A DNA stretch of 64,000 bases from Pseudoips prasinana (lineage: Eukaryota > Arthropoda > Insecta > Lepidoptera > Nolidae). Below the pieces are notes generated by a model. That model was not told the origin of the DNA. It worked only from the letters and a program-made list of their open reading frames with translations, and ran no database searches. Both the position numbers and the translations under genes were made by a program. Of the stretch, positions 50,744-61,328 are shown piece after piece. Each line of letters starts with the position of its first letter. Position 1 is the first letter of the stretch. Location: positions 1,674,001 to 1,738,000 of the forward strand of contig OX621256.1 in NCBI GenBank assembly GCA_951640165.1. Reading direction: 5' to 3'.

Positions 50744-52118
50744 TGAGCACACCATTATTAAAATTATAACTGATCGCCGCAGGTGGTCGGGCTTTCAGTT
50801 CGTCACGTCTAGAGTCAAGCTCTGACCGACGATGCTCCTCAAAGTCAAAAACTTTGTTTTTGACTAGAGCTCTCCAATCAGATCTGTCGGCTGCAAGCCT
50901 TTCCCACAACGAGGTCTCAATGTCACATTTCTTCATATGGCGTTTTTGCACATCTTTATATCGGAGGAACTGTCCGCCTTGCTTTCGTTTCCCCTCCTTC
51001 AGCTCGGAATAAAAGATACGCTTAGCCGCTCCTCCGCCATTCGAGACACGTGACCGCACCATCGAAGCTGTCGCCGCATAAGGTAAGCCTCAATGCCACC
51101 AACATTGGCTCGTCGCAGCACTTCGGTGTTACGCACACGATCAGACCATCGGATCTTAAGTATTTTACGCAGGCATTTAAGGTGGAATTGGTCTAGTGTG
51201 CGGATATGCCGACGGTATACAGTCCACGTCTCGGCGGAGTATAAGATGTTGGGCAATACTATTGCCGTATATACCGATATTTTGGTAGCCAGTTTGAGGT
51301 TATGGGAACGGAAGACCTTGGCATCCAGCTTGCCGAATGCTGCAGCAGCAGCACCGATTCTGCCGTTGATCTCAGCATCTAGGTCGCACTTCGATGTTAA
51401 TGTGCTCCCCAGATACCGGAATTTATCAACCTGCTTTAACGAGTCCTCACCGAGTTTCATGGTCAGTGTCTCATGACCGTTATTGTCCAAAGACATAACT
51501 TCCGTCTTCTTGACACTGATCTTCAGGCCAAATTTTTGGCATGCCTCGTGAAAGTTGGACATCAATTGCTGCAGGCTATCTGGGGATTCCCCCACGAAAC
51601 ACAGGTCGTCTGCATACATGATCTCAGTGATCATTGCATACGAAACTTTGGTGCGGGCCTTAAATCTGGCTAGATTAAAAAGATTGCCGTCTGTTCGGAA
51701 ACGGATGCGAACTCCATCGGAAAATAATTGCAGGGCGCGGACTACGACTGCAAAGTACAACGCGAACAGTGTAGGTGCAAGAACACACCCTTGCTTCACC
51801 CCACAGTTAACGGGGAAGAAGTCTGACTGATCGTCGTCGACAGCGACACAGCACTCCATGTCATCATGCAGGAGTCTCAGGAGTCTCACAAATTTATCCG
51901 TGCATCCTAACTTTTCCAGTACTATCCAGAGGGCTTCTCGAGGCACACTATCAAAGGCTTTCTCAAGGTCAACGAAACACAGGTATAGCTTTCGCCCCTG
52001 TTCACGGCTCTTTTCTTGTAGTTGACGCAATGAGAAAATCGCCTCACAAGTGCCTCGGTCAGGTCGGAAGCCAAACTGGGTTTCCGGCAAAATCTTTTCA
52101 GATAGGGTCATTAGGCGG
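50744..52118 (-). pseudogene. Element A RT body, one frameshift
   Basis: From 52111: [69 protein letters not shown] (YADD intact), [35 protein letters not shown]. One base is lost near 51030; the next frame continues [34 protein letters not shown], up to the B insertion. This is a normal RTE-like RT and C-terminal region apart from the frameshift. Confidence 0.85.
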
Positions 52119-52124
52119 TTTAGT

Positions 52125-52698
52125 CCAACTATGATAAATTATTCTCAGAATGCAAACTGCTCCCGGTCCACGAGAAAGTGCGGTGGTCAATTGCAGTGGA
52201 ACAGTATACAAGCGAGAATTTTAAAAATGTAAAAACCAAATCACGCTCTAATAGACGTAAAAGAGAATATAGTGTCCCTTGGTCCAACAATAATTATGGC
52301 CAAAGAACTAGGAATTACTTGGTTCCGTCCATTTATAATGAACTTCCAGCAGACCTATCAACTGAAATATTTTCTAAGACTGTTTTTAAATATAAGTGTA
52401 GAGAATTCTACCTAAAAAGGTTTATTGCAACATTGGTGGAATAACTTATTCATATTAACTATTCCACTAATGATGTAAGGAACCTGCCTCGTAATTTGTA
52501 ACCTATTTATTGTGTACCTTTAGCCGTAAGGCTTAAATATGTGTATAGTGCTATAATAACCATAACGCTAATTAATAAGGGAGTGCTTTCTGCCAACAAA
52601 CTGCTGTGCAGTTTGGCGGATAGTGGTTATTAATAATATTATAAATTATGTAATAAATGTTTTAAAATTAAAAAAAAAAAAATTAAAAAAAAATTTTT
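52125..52698 (+). mobile_element. LINE 3' end inserted in A
   Basis: 574 bp, plus strand, between TTTAGT repeats (52119-52124, 52699-52704). It has the end of an RT ORF (stop at 52444: YGQRTRNYLVPSIYNELPAD, LSTEIFSKTVFKYKCREFYL), then a UTR with CCAACAAACTGCTGTGCAG, and a poly(A)-rich end. Removing it restores codons of A across the RT start. Confidence 0.8.
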
Positions 52699-53402
52699 TT
52701 TAGTAATACTCTGGCAAAGACTTTTCCAGGGACTGATAAAAGTGAAATACCGCGGTAAGAGTTACAATCGGAACGGTCGCCCTTGTTCTTGTATAGGGCA
52801 CAAATACGAGACACTTTAAAGTCTGCTGGAATACGTTCCGTTTCCCACACAAGAACAAAAAGTTCATAAAAGGCTGAATGCAACTCGTCACCGCCATATT
52901 TGACCAATTCTCCCGGTATGCAGTTCATGCCAGCCGCACGCTTATTTGGCTGTTGTTTTATGGCAAGAACGATCTCATTGCGTGACAGTGGCTCGTTCAT
53001 CTGACTTGCTACTGACATCTGAGGCATCGATCTGATGTGTTCTAGATCAGCTGATCGATCAACATTAAGTAGGGCACTAAAGTGTTCAGCCCATCGCTTT
53101 AATATAGCGTCTTTAGATTCTAGAAGGCCTTTGCCATCCATGGACTTCAAAGGGACCTTCAGCGAATTCCTCGTACTAATCAGTTTTCGAACCTCACCGT
53201 AGAACTCTCCGAGCTGATTCGTATCAGCGAGCCACTGCATGTGCCGAGCTTTTTCTTGCCACCACCGATTTTTTATTTCCCTAGAACGTTTTCGCAGCTC
53301 CAGGTCACTCTTTTTGATCTCTGCAGCGCCTCTACCTTGCTTCTCTCTGCTACCATTCCTAAACAGGACACGATGTTTGCCGATTGCATCCGCAAGAACC
53401 CT
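52699..53402 (-). pseudogene. Element A linker and RT N-terminus
   Basis: Open minus-strand frame from the LTR insertion: VLADAIGKHRVLFRNG, REIKNRWWQEKARHMQWLAD, RWAEHFSALLNVD, NKRAAGMNCIPGELVKYGGD, ICALYKNKGDRSDCNSYRGI (RT motif 2 region), LLSVPGKVFARVLL. No internal stop. Confidence 0.82.
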
Positions 53403-54049
53403 TGTAACGTTGTATTTCTATTCAACGCTCCTTAGTTCATTTTAGCATTAATTCTCCGCCGCTTTAAACCAGTTCGGTAGCCGCCGAGCGGTCGCTAAGC
53501 AAAACCGGTTGGGAAGCGTGAGCCGCCGAGCGGGGATTTAGCGAACGTTGGGAGGTCAGACTCAGATTGCACTCATTGCGATAGCACGTACGCACTCACT
53601 TAAAAAGAAACGTTATATTTTCTTAGTCGCGTCGTGTAACATCTTCAAGTTGAAGTGAATCTTCATTCACAAATAGTTATTAGTTTAACAAGTTAATTTC
53701 AATCAGTGTTAACCCCATATTGGGGTCCAAAGTTCGGCCTACGAGGGTCCAAAGTACGAATTGCAACTGTATCTCAACATCCGTCACCGTTAGCGACGAA
53801 GCCACACTTCAGACCAGCCCAATCCCTGTGGGTCATCCTCCGGCCTGCGTAATCCTCCTGGAACTCCGCGACATCTCCGTTAGCGACGAAGCCAGCCAGG
53901 AGAGTACTTGGCGCGCCTACCTCCATAGGGCATAATAAATGACGGGCTTATAACCCATGACCATACTTTTGTTTAAAATAAATTTGTAAGTTTATTGAGT
54001 ATAGTGATTTGTGTTTAATTATTTTCCAAACCACACCTCATACGCTTCA
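53403..54049 (+). repeat. 5' LTR
   Basis: Starts TGTAACGTTGTATTTC, ends CACACCTCATACGCTTCA. GCATAATAAATGACGG near 53930 contains a polyadenylation signal. One difference from the 3' LTR: C at 53446 against T at 56249. Confidence 0.92.
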
Positions 54050-54423
54050 CTGGCGCCCATAACGTAGTTTTTATGGTCATTTTTTATGTTTTTATGGAGG
54101 TAGTGTAGTAGCATTGGTGTTTGTGTGCTTTGTATTTTTGTTTTTGTGAAACATTTTTATTTTTTTGGTTGATAGTAACTAACGTGTACGTAAAAATAAA
54201 ATCTAATGACCTACTTTACCGTTACTTCATTTTAGTACATTACTCAACTTTGTTTAAAATTGCGCACGGTTTAAAGTACGGTTACCAGAAATTGTATTAT
54301 TCAAATTATAAATTCTTTTTTGTTTAACCTAATAAAATTATTATAGTTTGCCTTTGTTCGTAACATATTTTAGTACCATCAGCAACAACATTTTATACAT
54401 TGTTCTACATAAATATATTTTAT

Positions 54424-54715
54424 AGCCGTGTGGTTCCGGCATCGATAGGGTAGACGAATAGGACCACCCCCATACTATTCCGTGGGTGTCGTAAAAGGCG
54501 ACTAAGGAATTCACCAGATAGCCGTGTGGTTCCGGCATCGATAGGGTAGACGAATAGGACCACCCCCATACTATTCCGTGGGTGACGTAAAAGGCGACTA
54601 AGGGATTCAGCAGGTAGTCGAGCATCAGCGCTACCTACTTATGTATATTATCTGCCAACTAAGCTAGGAATAGAACTTTGTCCAGCAGTGGGCAAAACCT
54701 GGCTGATGATGTACA
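54424..54715 (-). mobile_element. Retroelement end with a 96-bp tandem duplication, inside the LTR element
   Basis: AGCCGTGTGGTTCCGGCATC ... is repeated at 96-bp spacing (54424-54519, 54520-54615), then GAACTTTGTCCAGCAGTGGG and GCTGATGATG, a 3' end of the RTE type. Two near-identical units of 32 codons are open on the minus strand, but this is unlikely to be coding. Confidence 0.6.
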
Positions 54716-54799
54716 TAATTTTTTTTTTTGTTTTTTTTTTGTTGTAATTTCGATACCTTAAGTAATTAACTAACTGGTTTATTACCAACATTAAAAATA

Positions 54800-55325
54800 A
54801 AGAAAGTACAGTCAGAAACATAATTTTCTAGACACGGTAATTTTTTAATTGTTCTTTTTTTATACTTCACTTATTGATGTATTATCAACAATATAACTAA
54901 AGTACAGTCAGAAACATAATTTTCTGTACTCGTTAATTTAAATTGTTCTTTATTAATACATTCACTTATTGATGTATTATCAACAATATAACTAAAGTAC
55001 AGTCAGAAACATAATTTTCTGTACTCGTTATTTTTATATTGTTCCTTTTTAATGCATCACTTATTGCTGTATTATCAACAATATAACTAAAGTACAGTCA
55101 GAAACATAGTTTTCTAGACAAGTTATTTTACATTGCTTTTTTTAGTTTTAACACATCACTTACTGATGCATTATCAAAATTTATAACTACAGTACAGTCA
55201 GAAACATAATTTTCTATACTCGTTATTTTTCCATTTTTTTTTTCTTTAATATATCACTTACTGATGTATTATCGACATTTGTAACTACGGTACAGTCAGC
55301 ACCATAACTTATTTTGTGTATATGT
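54800..55325. repeat. Five-plus tandem repeats of about 95-100 bp
   Basis: AGTACAGTCAGAAACATA recurs at about 54806, 54901, 54996, 55092 and 55192, with a decayed sixth at 55290. Each is followed by ATTTTCT, a T-rich block and CACTTATTGATGTATTATC. They lie in the 5' leader of the LTR element, where packaging or enhancer repeats are known in other elements. Confidence 0.8.
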
Positions 55326-55620
55326 ACTTGTATTTTTTATATAAAATTGTTTTGGTATTTGCCTACACGTTAGTTGCAGTTTTGTTTTCTTTGTTTTATT
55401 GCATTTTATTTTTGGTTGCAATATTTTTTCAGCTTTTTATTCATACATTTTTATGTTTAAGTGAAAAACAACCAGAACGTTAGTAGTTTAATTTAAAAAT
55501 TGTAACAGACGGAGTATTTTCAGTAACGTAATTGTCAGTTCTCTTGTAATTGATCAATACTTACCCAGATTTTGTATTTTTTCTTATAACAATTTTTTTT
55601 AAATATTTTTTTTAATTATA

Positions 55621-55902
55621 ATGGCTTATCTGGTGAATTTAGATCATAATGCGTTAAAGTGGTTTATTTCATTGAAAAATCTTACTGGTCGGTTAGCAAG
55701 CTGGGGTGTCCGATTATCAGCCTTTAATTTTGTTATTAAACATTGCCGAGGCGTAGATAACGTAATCCCAGACGCGCTCTCTAGAATCATTCCAGTTTGT
55801 GCCATCAGGACTTCCAACTCTTATTTGGACACTAAAGACTGCTGGTACAATAACATTTTCAATGACTGTCTAAATGACGCTTCTAAATTCCCGAGCTTCT
55901 AA
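55621..55902 (+). pseudogene. Ty3/gypsy RNase H C-terminal remnant
   Basis: 93 codons: YLVNLDHNALKWFISLKN, LTGRLASWGVRLSAFNFVI, KHCRGVDNVIPDALSRI. This is the end of the RNase H domain (TDHxALxWL ... LTGRLARW ... NxxADALSR). The expected TDH is LDH; the RT and the first half of RNase H are missing. It begins in an AT-rich, non-coding flank, so it is a leftover rather than a working gene. Confidence 0.8.
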
Positions 55903-56205
55903 ATAGCCAAGAAGTAAATTTTCTTTTTCTTTCTTTTCACAACTTAAATATTCCTTTCGCTCTACTTCCACCCTTTACTAGAACAACTATTTGTAAGGTA
56001 TCACGTTAAATTCAACGAGTTACCTACCATTTATGTATGTAAGCGACAGTTATTTTAGTCCTAAGAACAATAACTGCTGCTGGTTTTATGATTGCGTGAG
56101 GTATGATAGATGATTATGTAAGAGTAAACAAGTAGTTCCACAGAGTTCTAATGCGGATTTTACGATTTTAGAAGCGGTAAAATCCTTGACTGAGCGCGGG
56201 GGTAT

Positions 56206-56852
56206 TGTAACGTTGTATTTCTATTCAACGCTCCTTAGTTCATTTTAGTATTAATTCTCCGCCGCTTTAAACCAGTTCGGTAGCCGCCGAGCGGTCGCTA
56301 AGCAAAACCGGTTGGGAAGCGTGAGCCGCCGAGCGGGGATTTAGCGAACGTTGGGAGGTCAGACTCAGATTGCACTCATTGCGATAGCACGTACGCACTC
56401 ACTTAAAAAGAAACGTTATATTTTCTTAGTCGCGTCGTGTAACATCTTCAAGTTGAAGTGAATCTTCATTCACAAATAGTTATTAGTTTAACAAGTTAAT
56501 TTCAATCAGTGTTAACCCCATATTGGGGTCCAAAGTTCGGCCTACGAGGGTCCAAAGTACGAATTGCAACTGTATCTCAACATCCGTCACCGTTAGCGAC
56601 GAAGCCACACTTCAGACCAGCCCAATCCCTGTGGGTCATCCTCCGGCCTGCGTAATCCTCCTGGAACTCCGCGACATCTCCGTTAGCGACGAAGCCAGCC
56701 AGGAGAGTACTTGGCGCGCCTACCTCCATAGGGCATAATAAATGACGGGCTTATAACCCATGACCATACTTTTGTTTAAAATAAATTTGTAAGTTTATTG
56801 AGTATAGTGATTTGTGTTTAATTATTTTCCAAACCACACCTCATACGCTTCA
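56206..56852 (+). repeat. 3' LTR
   Basis: 647 bp, identical to the 5' LTR except T at 56249. Near identity indicates a recent insertion. Confidence 0.92.
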
Positions 56853-58005
56853 CCCTATCGTTCTCATCAAACCAGTCCTCATTCTTACGGACTTTGACAC
56901 CCAAAGTATTTTGAGCAGTGCCTAAAATGTGAGAAGATAAAGCTCCCCACTCTGCATCAACCCCCTCCGCGCCGTTTCGTAGGGATGGGAGCGTATTAGC
57001 TAAAGTTTGTGCAAACTGTTGTCTAGTCCCGAGATTCTGAAGCTTATCTACATCTAAGCACGCAAGCTTCACTCTTCCTGATCTGCGGGGACGACGTAAG
57101 CAGAGATTCAATTTGGTGACAACAAGTCGGTGATCAGCCCAACAGTGTGCTCCCCGCATTACACGGGTTATTTGGATTTGGGAAATATCTTTTTGTCTTA
57201 CGATTGCGTAATCAATTAAATGCCAGTGTTTTAATCGTGGGTGCATCCACGTAGCCTTGTGCTTGGCGCGAAGTCGGAACATAGTGTTCATTATAGCCAT
57301 ATCGAATTGAGCACAAAGACTAAGCAACAACCTGCCATTACTATTCATGTTGCCTATTCCGTGTCTGCCTAAAACTTTAGGCCAGGCTTCATAATCCCGC
57401 CCGACTCTGGCATTAAAGTCGCCCAGTAGTAAGATCTGTTCACTGGGGCGTACGCGCTCGAGACAGTGTGTCAACTCCTCATAAAATTTATCCTTGATGT
57501 CATCAGACTTGTCCAGCGTTGGAGCATAGACACTGATGACATTAAGATAATTGTCGTGTTCAAGATGCAAGCGCAATGTGGTCACGCGGTCAGAAATGTG
57601 CACAGGATATTCCTGAAGACTCTTTAAGAGGTGGTTTTTGATAGCAAAACCAACGCCCGACCGCCGCGGTTCAGAGGCAGCAGTACCTTTCCACAGAAAA
57701 GTATACCCGCCACCGTCTTCCACCAGCTCCCCTTCGTCAGCGAGATGTGTTTCGCTGAGAGCAGCCACATCTATATTATAGCGACGAAGTTCTCGAGCTA
57801 CAATAGCGGTTTTTCGCTCAGGACAGGCGTTAGCATCACTATCGAGAAGCGTCCGAACGTTCCACGCGCCGAATGTCATAGTATTGGATGATGGTTGCGT
57901 TTTCTTTTTATTACTTGTGTAGCGTCGACCACGATAGAAATAGATGCAGAGGCAGCCGTGGTTACTACCCTCTCTTAAGTCGGGGTGAGCATTTTTTTGG
58001 GACAC
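56853..58005 (-). pseudogene. Element A apurinic-type endonuclease
   Basis: MTFGAWNVRTLLDS (strand 1, Asn), AALSETHLADEGEL (catalytic Glu region), GVGFAIKNHLLKSL, VISVYAPTLDK, ILLLGDFNARVGRDYE (Asp-Phe-Asn), IDYAIVRQKD, CWADHRLVVTKL (the usual SDHR is ADHR here). The frame is open and runs into the LTR insertion at DWFDENDR. The ADHR change touches the loop before the catalytic His and may weaken activity. The 5' region 58006-58640 has frames open on minus but no recognised domain. Confidence 0.85.
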
Positions 58006-58841
58006 CTTTTCTAGTCCCCTCCCTGGCTGAGCAGGGAAAGCAGTGCCTCCCTTAATAGGGCTGCTTTGTCACCCTGGGTGCTGCCGAATCCATTCTGTCA
58101 CCCCATGCGCAGAGCGAAAGCGACCACGGTGTACATACATACACCCCCAGAACCGCCCGTGTGCAGGCATCAGACAAAGCCTGGTTCGCATCAATCCAGA
58201 CCTCTCTACCTCACCCCATCGCCACAGGACTTTGCTGTAATCGGAGTCCATGTTTGGAAGCAGTCAGGTGCGCAGGAAATATTAAGGTGCATAAGTGTAC
58301 GCGCAAACACAGATGCACACACTCGTCCTTCCCCTCCTATCTCTAGTGGAACGGAGACCCGCTACAACTAGAGGAGAGTTCGGATGATGTGTCTGGCCGA
58401 CGGTAACTATACGCTCTCTACCGTCGCCCTTGGCCTTCCACAATTGCCGTGCTGTTCCGCCAAGTCCGCCAAACCCGCTGCATATCAGCTGTGGGTTGCC
58501 TTCCTTGCCGAAACAGACTTTATGTACAAAGTGGGAGAGAGCCACAATAATACATTCGATTGTACCTGTCGAACGCAAGGTAGTTTAACGTCTTGCCCGG
58601 GACGAATAGAATATAATAGATGTACAATTAAGGGATTTTCTATACATGTATTTAAATTCTTTGCGTATTAAGCTAATTTTGCGTTAACCCGGGACGTGCC
58701 TGAGTATCAATGTAAAAGCTTCTTCATTTTATAAAGAGCCCCTATTGTAAAGAAACTGTCGCTACAGGGGTTGCACTACTGGAAGGGTCCGATTAGTCTC
58801 TTAATTAACAAATTATGTGTATATCCATAATTAGCCTTAAA

Positions 58842-59404
58842 CCTACTTCAAAGCTCAAATGGTTGCCAATCCGCCTTCGTCGGAATGCTCATGTCCTTTC
58901 TTTATTATATAACACTCTCTTTAACCATATATACTATATACCTCAAAAACCGTTTCGAGTTTCTCTGTGACACGCATACCAGATTCCTAAGATCATCACA
59001 CAACCTAAAGCTGCATACTCCTATGCACTCTACAATATTTATGAGCAAGTCATTCTCAGTTCAAGCAGTACAATTGTGGATGTTTATATTTTAATCGAGG
59101 CAAAAGACGTGTGCAAATTTCGTGACAAATGGAAATCCGTTGTCTCTGCCTACCCCTCTGGGAAACAGGCGTGAGTCTATGTATGTATGTTTATATTTTA
59201 TTCATGTTTTTAGACTTATCTACTTTTTGATTTGTTGCACACCTACTATTTTTAAAGTAATTACAGCTCCTATCCATCCAAAGGTTGTCTGGAAGAAATC
59301 CCTTGATGCGATAAGACCGCCCATTGTACATGATTGTGTAGTGTCCTATGAATTTGTCGTGTGTGAGTGTGTACAATAAAGAGTATTCTTTTCTATTCTA
59401 TTCT
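58842..59404 (+). mobile_element. CR1/Jockey-group LINE 3' fragment with a 93-bp insertion
   Basis: RT tail words AAGCTCAAATGGTTGCC, YLKNRFEFLCDTHTRFLRSS in translation, then UTR TCCAAAGGTTGTCTGGAAG (hairpin 59281-59329), CAATAAAGAGTATTC and a (TTCTA)n tail. 59094-59186 is a scrap of another LINE (TGCCTACCCCTCTGGGAAAC, (TATG)n) flanked by 14-bp repeats ATGTTTATATTTTA. The region 58641-58841 is unassigned. Confidence 0.78.
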
Positions 59405-59590
59405 ACTTCTGGGACATAAGCCTCCTCCAAAGGTTTCTATAATGTTGCCATTTGGAGTGGTTTGTCTTAGTCACCGCGCTTGGCATGTGAGTTGGCTTGC
59501 GCAGTGTCGGTGGTAGTTCATACTCAGATGGCGCTGCTGCCCGACTACCTGGTGTATATATTCCTTTCTTGCCTGAGCAACTTTTATATG
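59405..59590 (-). mobile_element. Short RTE-derived copy, diverged subfamily
   Basis: TAAGCCTCCTCCAAAGGTTT, TTGCCATTTGGAGTGG, TAGTCACCGCGCTTGGCATG, GAGTTGGCTTGCGCAG, GGTGTATATATTCC. Same order as other copies but with distinct shared changes (GCCATTTGGAG.GG) also found at 63133. Confidence 0.6.
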
Positions 59591-59933
59591 TTATGTACAA
59601 TTAATCTTTGATTTCTTCTGTTCGTTTTTTAATTGGTTGTCTTTTTCTTTGTTAAACTGTAATGTGAAGGGGCAATCAAAAACAAAAAGTATTAAATATA
59701 TTGTATTAAAATATAAAATTAATTTAACAGCATTGTATGAGAAACATATTTCCAATTTAATAGCCATGTCAAACTAGCGATATTCACTATGTAGGTTTAT
59801 CAGGGAATGACAAAGATCTTTTGAATCAAATCAAGCTCACTATATAAGGAGATAGATCTATTTAATCATCTACCGGGTCACTAAAACACCTGTTCTTTCG
59901 AAAAAGAATGAAATCCAACTAAAATTAATAAAA

Positions 59934-60083
59934 CCCGGTCAAGTGCGAGTCGGACTCACGCACGAATGGTTCCGGACCATTATCTATAAAACTCACGTTC
60001 ATGAGATACAGCCTGGAGACAGACAGACAGCGAAGTCTTAGTAATAGGGTCCCGTTTTACCCTTTGGGTATGGAACCCTAAAA
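59934..60083. mobile_element. Short repeat with GGTTCCG / GGAACC ends inside the tandem array
   Basis: AACCCGGTCAAGTGCGAGTC, GAATGGTTCCGGACC, GACAGACAGACAGCG, AGTAATAGGGTCCCG, TTTGGGTATGGAACCCTAA. A repeat common in Lepidoptera. Internal inverted words suggest a MITE, but the class is uncertain. Confidence 0.5.
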
Positions 60084-60385
60084 AAGGAATCCTAGAACAA
60101 CATTTTTTGTAAAACATATTTCCAATCACCGTATCTGACTAGCGGTATACACTACATAGGTATATCAGCGACTGACAAAGATCTTTTGTATCCAATCAAG
60201 CCCACTAAACAAGGAGATATATTAAATCAAAACCTACTGGGCCACTTAAACAACTATCCACTCTGAAAAGAATTAAATCCAATGTATTAAGAAAAGGATT
60301 CCTTAAACATATTTTTCCAATAGCCGTATCAAACCAGCAGGATTCACCATACAGGTAAATCAACGAAAGACAAAGACTTTGGAAT

Positions 60386-60861
60386 AATAATAATAATAAA
60401 TACGTTTATTTGTCCTTCCACAAATTGTAACTTAAGGCTAGATTATTATGAATACTATTTACATTTGTGAAGGACTGGTGCCTGAAATAGGTTTCGAAAA
60501 CCTGTGCCACAGGTCACCAGGCCCCCCTCATGGAAAAGTAGTAGGTTATAGGTACATAGGCTTAAATTTATTGTTCTAGCGAGAGAAGGGATGCAGAAGT
60601 ATGTATGTGACAGTGTGTATGTGTGGTTGTGTGAATGTACGTGTGAAAGTAGAGAGTTGAGATGAGTCTGTATGTGTGGTAGTGTACTGGTATGTGTGTT
60701 ATGTGATGATATTGTGATGTGTAAAGGTGGCTGGAAGTATTATGCCTTAGTATTATGTCTAGTATATAGTTTTATTGTGGCGGATGGAGTGACTTTTCAT
60801 TGTTCTCATAGTTTAGAAGTTTTAAGTGCAGGATAACCGCTTGCTTGCGAATTGAATTGCA
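60386..60861 (-). mobile_element. (TTA)n-tailed LINE 3' end inside the tandem array
   Basis: Left end (AAT)n, i.e. the tail of a minus-strand element, then ACGTTTATTTGTCCTTCC. Flanked by TTGGAAT at 60379-60385 and 60862-60868. The interior has a GT-rich minisatellite (60600-60730) and no frame. Confidence 0.6.
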
Positions 60862-61328
60862 TTGGAATCAAATCAAGCCCAATAATTAATGAGACTACTG
60901 GCCTAAAAAAGAAATAAATCAAGTTAAAATGTTTCCAAATTTAAAACCCTTTCAAAACATGTTATGATAAACATTTTTCCAATGGTCGTATAACACTAGC
61001 AGTTTACACAATACAGGCGTATAAGCGATTGATAAAGAGCCATTGAATCAAATCAAGCTAAAATGTTTTTGTATATTTCGGAAAACATATACCTACGATT
61101 TATTGTTGTTCGTATTTTGTTGGCATGAATAATGTAATGGAAGGGTTATTTTTAGCAGACTAAGGCAGGACGGGAATATTTTGTTTACCTATTGGAATGA
61201 ACAACAACATCTCACCCAAAAAAGAGGGGTATTAAACACTTAAAGCTTATTTCTCTATTTATATGTATCTATGGATATGTGTGTCTGTATGTTTCGCCGT
61301 GCTGTGGTGCTAGACCCAAAAATAATAA

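Larger units (their letters stand above)
53403..56852 (+). mobile_element. Young Ty3/gypsy-type LTR element, mostly non-coding
   Basis: 3450 bp with 647-bp LTRs (TG...CA) and a 4-bp TSD CCCT (53399-53402, 56853-56856). A primer-binding-site-like TGGCGCCCATAACGTAG begins one base after the 5' LTR and a purine run GAGCGCGGGGGTAT precedes the 3' LTR. The interior (2156 bp) has only an RNase H remnant, tandem repeats and an inserted repeat; no gag, protease, RT or integrase frame and no envelope. It must have been mobilised by a relative. Confidence 0.92.
48245..58640 (-). mobile_element. RTE-like LINE (element A) carrying three nested insertions
   Basis: Pieces of one LINE lie in order on the minus strand. 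5' region about 58640-58006 and endonuclease 58005-56853. Then linker and RT start 53402-52699, RT body 52118-50744 and the C-terminal zinc finger 48376-48278. At each break a TSD marks an insertion, and removing it restores the reading phase. Clade: RTE-like by endonuclease/RT order and C-terminal CCHH finger; exact clade not certain. The outer borders of A are approximate. Confidence 0.85.
59740..61070. repeat. Degenerate tandem array (about 190-220 bp unit), four units
   Basis: AACATATTTCCAAT-type starts occur at 59742, 60112, 60303 and 60968. Each is followed by a CCGTATCA / ACTAGCAG word, CACTATGTAGG-like text, GACAAAGATCTTTTGAATC and AATCAAGC. Spacing equals one unit once two insertions (59934-60083 and 60386-60861) are removed. 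Confidence 0.65.

Noticed and set aside
48405..51062. Single 885-residue protein
   Set aside because: A TSD and a change of family at 50743 show that it is a fusion of the end of element A with truncated element B.
53720..53935. 71-codon open frame in both LTRs
   Set aside because: Identical in the two LTRs because they are copies; it has no recognisable domain and spans the polyadenylation region.
54800..55325. Regular repeats considered as a CRISPR-like array
   Set aside because: Units are contiguous and diverged with no unique spacers, lie inside an LTR element, and the DNA is animal.
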